This document shows positions 1 to 5,663 of a stretch of 11,590 nucleotides of DNA, piece by piece. Where the stretch lies: contig DATANR010000213.1 of the NCBI GenBank assembly GCA_036266155.1, forward strand, positions 1-11,590, read 5' to 3'. Positions within the stretch are counted from its first letter, which is position 1. Every line of letters starts with the position of its first letter. Made by a program: the position numbers and the translations under genes. This DNA is from SIAJ01 sp036266155. GTDB taxonomy: Bacteria; Planctomycetota; Planctomycetia; Gemmatales; Gemmataceae. The notes below the pieces were generated by a model. That model saw only the letters and a list, made by a program, of their open reading frames with translations, had not been told where the DNA came from and did not search any database.

Positions 1-822
1 CTGCTGCATCCGCCGCTCGGTCTGCGGCAAGTGCAGGCATTTGAGCACGATGCGATCGAGACCCTCCGCCGCCAGGGCGATCGGCACTTCGTAAATCGTC
101 TCGACGTCCTTGGCGGTGATCACCGCTTCTTCGTCCACGTCGCAGAAGAGCGCGATCTTGCGCTTCATGTCCGTGTCGAGCTTCCGGTCCGTCCGGCAGA
201 GCAGCACGTCCGGCTGGATGCCGATCGACCGGAGGTCGCGCACGCTGTGCTGCGTCGGCTTGGTCTTCAGCTCGCCCGCGGCGCCGATGAACGGCACCAG
301 CGTCAGATGGATGTAGAGCGTGTTCTCGCGGCCCACATCCTGCCGCAACTGGCGAATCGCTTCGAGGAACGGGAGGCTCTCGATGTCGCCGACGGTGCCG
401 CCGATCTCGACCAGCATCACGTCCACGTCACCGGCGTTGTTCCGGATGCTGTCCTTGATTTCGTTCGTTATATGGGGAATGACCTGGACGGTGCGTCCGA
501 GATAGTCGCCGCGCCGTTCCTTCTGGATGACGGAGAGGTAGATCTTACCCGTGGTCCAGTTGTTGTCGCGGGTCGCGACCATGTTCGTGAAACGTTCGTA
601 GTGTCCGAGGTCCAGGTCCGTCTCGGCCCCGTCGTCGGTCACGTAAACCTCACCGTGCTGGTAGGGGCTCATCGTGCCGGGATCGACGTTGATGTAGGGG
701 TCAAATTTCTGCAAGCGGACGCTCAAACCCCGACGTTCCAGCAGCATTCCGATTGAGGCACACGTCAGCCCTTTGCCGAGCGAGCTGACCACGCCGCCGG
801 TCACGAAGATGAATTTGGTCAT
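1..822 (-). CDS. pyrG: CTP synthase, N-terminal part (cut by the window edge)
   Basis: CTP synthase makes CTP from UTP, ATP and glutamine in the cytoplasm, the last step of pyrimidine nucleotide synthesis. The minus-strand reading from the ATG at 822 starts MTKFIFVTGGVVSSLGKGL, the family's N-terminus with its P-loop-like motif (residues 9-18). The highly conserved block around DPYINVDPGTMSPYQHGEV (41-59) follows, then the acidic metal-binding stretch ending LGHYERF (72-78), and later EIGGTVGDIES. The 274 codons visible cover essentially the whole amidoligase domain. The C-terminal glutaminase domain lies beyond position 1. An AGGGG about 11 nt upstream of the ATG can serve as ribosome binding site. 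It lies 127 nt downstream of kdsB on the same strand, probably one transcript. The family call is certain; only the 3' end is missing. Confidence 0.97.
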   Translation of the reverse strand, partial: MTKFIFVTGGVVSSLGKGLTCASIGMLLERRGLSVRLQKFDPYINVDPGTMSPYQHGEVYVTDDGAETDLDLGHYERFTNMVATRDNNWTTGKIYLSVIQKERRGDYLGRTVQVIPHITNEIKDSIRNNAGDVDVMLVEIGGTVGDIESLPFLEAIRQLRQDVGRENTLYIHLTLVPFIGAAGELKTKPTQHSVRDLRSIGIQPDVLLCRTDRKLDTDMKRKIALFCDVDEEAVITAKDVETIYEVPIALAAEGLDRIVLKCLHLPQTERRMQQ

Positions 823-949
823 GCGCAGCAGTTCCCCTGGGACATTTCGGAGGGAGCTAAGGATGTCGGGCGGGGGCCGTGAGACTTCACGTCGTCTTCA
901 CTATACCGGAATCGACCCAAGGGACCATTTGCGCGCCGGAATCGCGCAA

Positions 950-1702
950 TCATCCCATCGTCAGCGCGCGATACTCGGCAACAAATCGTTCGTAATCCGC
1001 TGGCGTGTCTACGCCTCTACCCCCATGTTCGATGATGCCGACGCGGATCGTCCACCCATGGCCAAGCGCGCGAAGTTGCTCGAGCTTCTCCAGCTGTTCG
1101 AGCGGATGCGGCGGAAGAGTTGAAAGAGCTAGCAACGCGGCCCGGCGATACGCGTAAAGCCCGAGATGATGCAGGAAATTCGCGGGTGTTCTTGCGAAAT
1201 CCGGCTGCCCATCGCGAACGAACGGAATCGGACTGCGGCTGAAATACAGGGCCTTTCCACCTTCGCTGCACACAACCTTCACGCAGTTTGGATTGCGATA
1301 CGTCTCCTCGTTCACGATCGGCATCGCGAGCGTCGCCATCTCGGCCTTCGGGTCCTGTCGCAATAGGTCGGCAAGGAGTTCGAGCGATGTTGGATCGATC
1401 AACGGCTCGTCGCCCTGCACGTTGATGATTACGTCGACATCGAGGGATCGAGCCACCTCGGCGACTCGATCCGATCCCGATGGATGATCGGACCGCGTCA
1501 TGACCGCCCGGCCGCCAAAGCTCTCGACGGCCGATTTGATCCGCGAATCGTCGGTGGCAACGATGACGGTCTCGACGCCGCGCACGCGGCGAGCCTGTTC
1601 GTAAACGTGCTGGACGAGATACTTGCCCGTTTCGCGCAAGAGTGCCTTGGCCGGCAACCGGGTCGAAGCAAAGCGAGCGGGAATGACGATGGCGGTGCGC
1701 AT
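950..1702 (-). CDS. kdsB: 3-deoxy-manno-octulosonate cytidylyltransferase (CMP-Kdo synthetase)
   Basis: KdsB couples CTP to Kdo, giving CMP-Kdo for the inner core of lipopolysaccharide, so the organism probably makes an LPS-type outer membrane. The 250-residue product has the usual family length. It shows the N-terminal nucleotide-binding motif IPARFASTRLPAKALL (7-22), the metal and CTP site NVQGDEPLI (94-102), LYFSRSPIPF (152-161), HLGLYAYR (179-186), PLEQLEKLEQLRAL (200-213) and the C-terminal GVDTPADYERF (230-240) with its conserved aspartate. The ATG at 1702 is chosen because the conserved N-terminal strand begins at once; only a weak GGGA lies upstream. It is the first gene of a kdsB-pyrG pair: its neighbour supplies the CTP it consumes. 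Recognition is secure. Confidence 0.96.
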   Translation of the reverse strand: MRTAIVIPARFASTRLPAKALLRETGKYLVQHVYEQARRVRGVETVIVATDDSRIKSAVESFGGRAVMTRSDHPSGSDRVAEVARSLDVDVIINVQGDEPLIDPTSLELLADLLRQDPKAEMATLAMPIVNEETYRNPNCVKVVCSEGGKALYFSRSPIPFVRDGQPDFARTPANFLHHLGLYAYRRAALLALSTLPPHPLEQLEKLEQLRALGHGWTIRVGIIEHGGRGVDTPADYERFVAEYRALTMG

Positions 1703-1810
1703 GCAGGGGTCCCGATCCGTGGGAATGTGCGAAGTCTACGGCCGTCGCAGGCAGAGGAACAGACCGACTCGCTTCATTCTCGGCAAGCGGCTTGTTCGGA
1801 GTCAGCCTTG

Positions 1811-1914
1811 GCCGCCTAAAAGGCGGGACTCCAACTCCGCGATCGAAAGTTGGAGTCCCGCCTTTAGGCGGCTGACGCTGACTTCCGGAACCGGCTGAAG
1901 CCGGGACTCCAACT
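1811..1914. repeat. Three REP-like palindromic units (plus, minus, plus)
   Basis: Unit A (1811-1836) is a small GC-rich hairpin, CCGCCT-AAA-AGGCGG, followed by the tail GACTCCAACT. Unit B (1848-1872) is its inverse, identical except for one missing A, so A and B form a 25-bp imperfect stem around an 11-nt loop at 1837-1847. The flanks also match loosely from about 1797 to 1887. Unit C (1891-1914) is a third, direct copy with hairpin CCGGCT-GA-AGCCGG and the same tail. A hairpin plus a fixed tail, in head-to-head arrangement, is the form of bacterial REP/BIME elements. The repeats lie between the divergent starts of kdsB and thiO. No REP-associated transposase is in the window. Membership of a genome-wide family is inference. 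Confidence 0.8.
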
Positions 1915-1931
1915 TGATCGCTCTTGGCCGT

Positions 1932-1937
1932 TATAAC
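1932..1937 (+). promoter_or_regulatory. Possible -10 box for thiO
   Basis: TATAAC lies 6 nt before the ATG at 1944 and is a good match to a sigma70-type -10 box. A start point at the usual distance would fall on or next to the ATG, giving a leaderless mRNA. That fits the absence of any purine-rich ribosome binding site there. The -35 position would fall in the tail of the last REP unit and matches poorly, so this is only tentative. Confidence 0.35.
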
Positions 1938-1943
1938 AATCGA

Positions 1944-3074
1944 ATGCAGACAAAAGCGGACGTGCTCATCATCGGGGGCGGCGTCATTGGGTTGACCACG
2001 GCGTGCTACCTGGCCCGCGACGGCGTCAAAGTCACGCTCCTCGACCGAACGACACCCGGCTCGGAAGCCTCGTGGGCCGGGGCCGGCATTATTCCACCAG
2101 GGAATCCCGAGCGGGCAGCGACGGCGTACGATCGCCTACGTGCGACCAGTTCGCGTGCATTTCCAACGCTGACCGCGGAATTGAACGAGCTCACCGGCAT
2201 CGACAACGGCTATCGCGTGTGCGGCGGCATCGAAGTTTTTGAATCGCCTGCCCCCGAGGTGCTGTCGGTCTGGCAAGCGGAAGGCATCGACTTTCGCCCG
2301 TTGACGGAGGGCGACGTTCGCAAGCTGGAACCGCAGATGCAAGCTCGTGGCGATGTCTTCCATCTGCCAGGCATGGCCCAGGTGCGCAATCCCTGGCATC
2401 TCCGCGCTCTCGTCGAAGCGTGTCAGCGCCTCGGCGTCCAAATCAAAGCCGACGTACCGGTCGTTCGCTTCCGAACCGCGGCGAATCGAGTCGCAACTGC
2501 CGTCGCCGAGTCGGGCGAAGAGTATCCGGCCGACCGCTTCTTGATCGCGACCGGCGCCTGGGCCGATCGCATGCTCGCTCAGCTCGGCTGGCGCACCGGC
2601 ATCCATCCCGTCCGTGGGCAGATCGTTCTTTACCACCCCCCTGCCCCGTTGCTTCGTCACGTCGTTTGCGTCGAGAAGCGCTACCTCGTTCCCCGCGAGG
2701 ATAGCCGCATCCTGGTCGGCTCAACCGAAGAACCCGAAGCCGGCTTTGAGAAACGGACAACAGGGACTGGCGTCGTCGGCCTCATGCAATTCGCCGCGGA
2801 CGTGGTGCCGGCGCTTGCACAATCACCTGTCGATAAATCCTGGGCCGGCCTCCGCCCCGGCTCGCCCGACGGCATGCCGCACCTGGGGCCAATCCCCGGT
2901 TGGTCCAACGCCTTCGTCGCCGCCGGCCACCATCGAGCCGGGATCCAGCTTTCGCCAGCGACGGGTCAATTGATGGCGAACCTTCTGCAAGGACGTTCGC
3001 CGGCGATGTCTCTCGAACCCTTTCGTCCCGACCGTCCTCACGGGCCGCCGATGGCGACGGCGTTTCGATCGTGA
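1944..3074 (+). CDS. thiO: Glycine oxidase ThiO (FAD-dependent DAO-family oxidoreductase)
   Basis: ThiO oxidises glycine to iminoglycine, which feeds thiazole formation in thiamine synthesis; it is a soluble FAD enzyme. The 376-residue product is of family size. From the ATG at 1944 it shows the Rossmann motif GGGVIG (11-16), the flavin-contacting block GSEASWAGAGIIPPG (39-53), ATGAWA (202-207), HPVRGQ (221-226), and the C-terminal signature GLRPGSPDG...GHHRAGIQLSPATG (302-341) with the substrate-binding arginine near 304. An in-frame TTG at 1914 would add 10 residues, but it falls at the end of a REP unit and the Rossmann fold does not need it. No other thiamine gene is nearby, so another small amino acid could be the substrate. 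The DAO family is certain and the ThiO assignment is likely. Confidence 0.87.
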   Translation: MQTKADVLIIGGGVIGLTTACYLARDGVKVTLLDRTTPGSEASWAGAGIIPPGNPERAATAYDRLRATSSRAFPTLTAELNELTGIDNGYRVCGGIEVFESPAPEVLSVWQAEGIDFRPLTEGDVRKLEPQMQARGDVFHLPGMAQVRNPWHLRALVEACQRLGVQIKADVPVVRFRTAANRVATAVAESGEEYPADRFLIATGAWADRMLAQLGWRTGIHPVRGQIVLYHPPAPLLRHVVCVEKRYLVPREDSRILVGSTEEPEAGFEKRTTGTGVVGLMQFAADVVPALAQSPVDKSWAGLRPGSPDGMPHLGPIPGWSNAFVAAGHHRAGIQLSPATGQLMANLLQGRSPAMSLEPFRPDRPHGPPMATAFRS

Positions 3075-3095
3075 TTGGCAGGCGCTTCTGGTAGA

Positions 3096-3371
3096 ATGGC
3101 ATTGGTTGAAGATCCGCTGACATCGATTTCTACAGATACCATCGTGAGTCAATCTGTACTCGTGGAAATGACACTTCCGAAGGACTGGAAAAAATTTCGA
3201 CTGCCGCCGGCCCTTGATGAGCGATTGCAAGAATTGCTAGACCGTCAGGATCGCGACGGCAAATAGACTCGGCGCGACCGCCGTGAGGCATCGGCGTTGA
3301 CGGAACTCGTCGACATGTTGTCGCTGATGAAAGCACGTGCCCATCGCACCGCCGCGAAACTTCCTCGATGA
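3096..3371 (+). pseudogene. Small partner protein of the HNH cassette, interrupted by an in-frame TAG
   Basis: Reading from the ATG at 3096 (or the internal ATG at 3168, MTLPKDWKKFRLPPALDERL) gives a soluble, charged helical protein that stops at a TAG at 3264-3266, after LLDRQDRDGK. The same frame continues after the stop as TRRDRREASALTELVDMLSLMKARAHRT, up to a TGA at 3369-3371. I recall small planctomycete proteins that run straight through this point (LDRQD, then an ERxEAxxLVELxxxLSLLK-like helix) and sit just before an HNH gene. The TAG therefore looks like a nonsense mutation in a protein of about 90 residues. The final TGA overlaps the ATG of the HNH gene (ATGA), so the original translational coupling is preserved. 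The function is unknown, possibly a regulator or antidote for its partner. If the stop is real, only a 56-residue fragment is made. Confidence 0.68.
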
Positions 3372-3792
3372 GCGGACACATCGCCGTCGTCCCGGCCCGA
3401 CTGGTTCCAGCGCGAGCCGGCGACGTTTGCGAATATTGTCGACTTCCGCAGTGGTCGCAGGAGGCCACATTTCATGTTGACCACATCATTCCCACCGTTG
3501 CCGGCGGCCCGTCGATAGCCGCGAATCTGGCGCTTGCCTGTGTCACGTGCTCGTTGAGAAAAAATGCCCGAGTCCGCGCGCGACGTACGTTCGGGCACGA
3601 TGGTCAGGATCTTTCATCCGAGACGCCAAGACTGGAATGCGCATTTTCGCCGGGCGACTTCGTGGCGCATTCTCGGTCGAACTGCGACGGGCCGAGCGAC
3701 GGTTGCCGCATTTGGGAATGAACCGATCGGCGATTGTCTTGCTTCGTCGAATCTGGGCTGAGTCCGGACGATTTCCACATCGACCGATCTAA
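3368..3792 (+). pseudogene. HNH endonuclease, broken by two frameshifts
   Basis: The first frame (from the ATG at 3368) carries an intact HNH zinc-finger nuclease core: CEYC (21-24), HVDHIIP (36-42) with the catalytic Asp-His, NLALACVTC (53-61) and SLRKNAR. After about residue 71 this frame turns to nonsense. The family sequence resumes one frame over as VRIFHPRRQDWNAHFR and GRTATGRATVAAFG, then in the third frame as MNRSAIVLLRRIWAESGRFP, ending at a TAA at 3790-3792. The first break fits loss of one CG from the CG run at 3575-3582; the second fits one extra A at 3717-3718. Repaired, it would be about 142 residues, normal for this family. The truncated 117-residue product keeps the HNH core but has a scrambled C-terminus. 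Original activity was presumably DNA nicking or cleavage; sequencing error cannot be excluded. Confidence 0.82.
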
Positions 3793-3824
3793 TCGCAAGC
3801 GTAAGTCATTTCATCAGGAATCCC

Positions 3825-3855
3825 TGCTCCACGGATCATACCTTACAATGGAGCA
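3825..3855 (+). promoter_or_regulatory. Inverted repeat and weak -10 before the GTPase operon
   Basis: In the 80-nt gap between the broken HNH gene and the first GTPase, TGCTCCA (3825-3831) and TGGAGCA (3849-3855) form a perfect 7-bp inverted repeat spaced by 17 nt. It overlaps a TACAAT hexamer (3844-3849) resembling a -10 box. The -35 match is poor. It could be promoter and operator of the GTPase pair, or chance. Confidence 0.25.
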
Positions 3856-3872
3856 ATCCCCGGAGTCGGTCG

Positions 3873-5663
3873 ATGGATGATGCCGATCACCGTCAGCTTG
3901 TCAGTTTGCTCGCCGGCGACCTGGCCTGGCTGGAGGATCATTGTCGCCGGCAGCCGGCTCTCGCCCGCGATGCCGGACAACTTCGGCTCGCGGCCGCGCT
4001 TGTTCGCAATGTCGCAGGGCCGTTCCTGGACGGCGGCGCTATCACGCCGTTGCACGTCGCGGTCGTCGGCGGGGCCGGCGCGGGCAAGAGCACGGTCGTC
4101 AACTTTCTCGTCGGTTCGGCCGTCGCCGAGGCCAACCCGCAGGCCGGCTACACACGCCATCCCACCGCCTATTTACAGTCCACGACCGCATCAGGATGGT
4201 CGGGGCATCTCGGCTTCCTCGGCTCTCTCCGCAAACTCGATCAGCCGGCGCCGGCTGATCTCGATCAGGATGTTTATCAGGTGCGGCGTGTTCCCGGCGA
4301 CGCGGCGAGCCCACTCGGCGACGTGATCGTGTGGGACTGTCCGGACATGACGACCTGGGCCGCCAGCGGGTACGTGCCCCGGCTCATCGAGGTTGCGGCA
4401 CTCGCCGATGTGATTGTCTACGTTGCTTCCGATGAGCGTTACAACGACGAGATGCCGACGCAGTTTCTCCATCTCCTCGTGCGAGCCGGCAAGGCGGTCG
4501 TCGTCGTCCTCACGAAGATGTCGGAGGCCCAGACCGGGCGGATCGTCGAGCATTTTGAAGGGGAGGTGCTGAGCCGATTGCCCAAGGCGACGAGTGGCCG
4601 ACCGGCCGTGCCCGTGCTCGCGGTGCCCTATCTGACATCCGAGCAACTGGCTGATCCGGCTGGCAAAGCGGCCGTCCACCGCATTCCGCTCATCAATCAG
4701 GTGATGGTGCTCACCGATCCGACGACCGCGCGCAAGCGGACGGTCGACCACGCGTTGCAGTATCTGTCGACGGCCTGCGGCGAATTGCTCGACGTCGCAC
4801 AGCAAGACTTGGCGGCAATGGATGCGTGGCGCGGCCTCGTGCAATCGTCGCGGGCCGACTTCGACAATCGCTATCGGACCGAGTTTCTCAATGGCGAGGG
4901 CTTCCGCCGCTTCGACGAGGCACGCACGCGTCTGCTCGATCTGCTGGAATTGCCCGGTGCCGGCCGGGCGTTCGCAATGACGTTGTTCGTGCTTCGAATG
5001 CCGTATCGCGGGCTGCGCTCGTTAATCGAAAAAGCACTGATCCGCCCAGCAGCCGTCAACGTGGGCGAAGCCCAAGTGCTCGAAGGTTCATTTCGCGCAT
5101 GGATCGATCAATTGCGCGCTGAAGCGATTCGCCGGGCCGACAGCAACCCGCTGTGGAAGCATATCAGCCAAGGCTTCAACGCCGGGCTCACGGATGCGGC
5201 TCACGATCAATTTCAAGCCTTGCTGCACTCGCACCAGCTTTCGTCGGCGGAAGAAATCGAGGGTGCGGCACGAGCGGTGACGGCGGGCCTGGAGCAAAAC
5301 CCGGCGGCGCTTGCTTCCTTGCGTGCCGGCAAGTTGCTCCTGGATGTGGCGGCGATCATCCTGGCGATCTGGGCCGGCGGACTCGATTGGCCGACGATCG
5401 TTTACATCTTCCTGTTCGTGTCGCTCGCCCATCAGGTGGTCGAACTGATCGTTCGGCAGTATGTCGAGGGAAGGCGCTCGGCCATCCGCTCGCGGAAGAT
5501 GTCGATCGTTTCCCATGATGTGTCCGGGCCGATGGCCGACTGGCTGGCCCGCTGGCCGGCCACGGGCGGCTCGGCTTATGAGAAGCTGCAAGGCGCTCTG
5601 CGCCGGGTGCCGGACTCTATCGCCCAACTTCGGCGGCTCGCGGAGCCGCGGCTGCGCGCATGA
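3873..5663 (+). CDS. Membrane-anchored GTPase, dynamin-like (first of a tandem pair)
   Basis: This 596-residue protein starts at ATG 3873 with a GGAG ribosome binding site 7 nt upstream. After a helical lead of about 60 residues comes a P-loop GTPase domain: G1 GGAGAGKST (66-74), a threonine-bearing switch region GYTRHPTAY (92-100), a G3-like WDCPDM (154-159) where DxxG is usual, and a G4 position reading TKMS (214-217) instead of N/TKxD. A long, mainly helical region (about 300-480) follows. Two hydrophobic segments (about 487-501 and 507-526) make a membrane hairpin, and a basic tail of about 70 residues ends the protein. The layout recalls bacterial dynamin-like and other membrane-tethered GTPases. 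The next gene has the same architecture and overlaps it by 4 nt, so a heteromeric complex is likely. The specific function is unknown. Confidence 0.8.
   Translation: MDDADHRQLVSLLAGDLAWLEDHCRRQPALARDAGQLRLAAALVRNVAGPFLDGGAITPLHVAVVGGAGAGKSTVVNFLVGSAVAEANPQAGYTRHPTAYLQSTTASGWSGHLGFLGSLRKLDQPAPADLDQDVYQVRRVPGDAASPLGDVIVWDCPDMTTWAASGYVPRLIEVAALADVIVYVASDERYNDEMPTQFLHLLVRAGKAVVVVLTKMSEAQTGRIVEHFEGEVLSRLPKATSGRPAVPVLAVPYLTSEQLADPAGKAAVHRIPLINQVMVLTDPTTARKRTVDHALQYLSTACGELLDVAQQDLAAMDAWRGLVQSSRADFDNRYRTEFLNGEGFRRFDEARTRLLDLLELPGAGRAFAMTLFVLRMPYRGLRSLIEKALIRPAAVNVGEAQVLEGSFRAWIDQLRAEAIRRADSNPLWKHISQGFNAGLTDAAHDQFQALLHSHQLSSAEEIEGAARAVTAGLEQNPAALASLRAGKLLLDVAAIILAIWAGGLDWPTIVYIFLFVSLAHQVVELIVRQYVEGRRSAIRSRKMSIVSHDVSGPMADWLARWPATGGSAYEKLQGALRRVPDSIAQLRRLAEPRLRA

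Noticed and set aside
31..756. Long plus-strand open frame of 241 codons
   Set aside because: It is the antisense of the clear pyrG coding sequence and has no recognisable motifs; high GC leaves long shadow frames.
3264..3266. TAG read as an amino acid (pyrrolysine or programmed readthrough)
   Set aside because: No stimulatory structure is apparent, and the neighbouring HNH gene is independently broken, so simple decay explains it better.
3096..3792. Group II intron or intein remnant, considered because of the HNH motif
   Set aside because: The repaired protein matches a free-standing small HNH family. No reverse transcriptase, splicing motifs or split host gene flank it.
3848..3880. Ten-codon upstream frame (MEQSPESVDG) overlapping the first GTPase start
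   Set aside because: It has no ribosome binding site of its own, and the GTPase start has a good GGAG; most likely chance.
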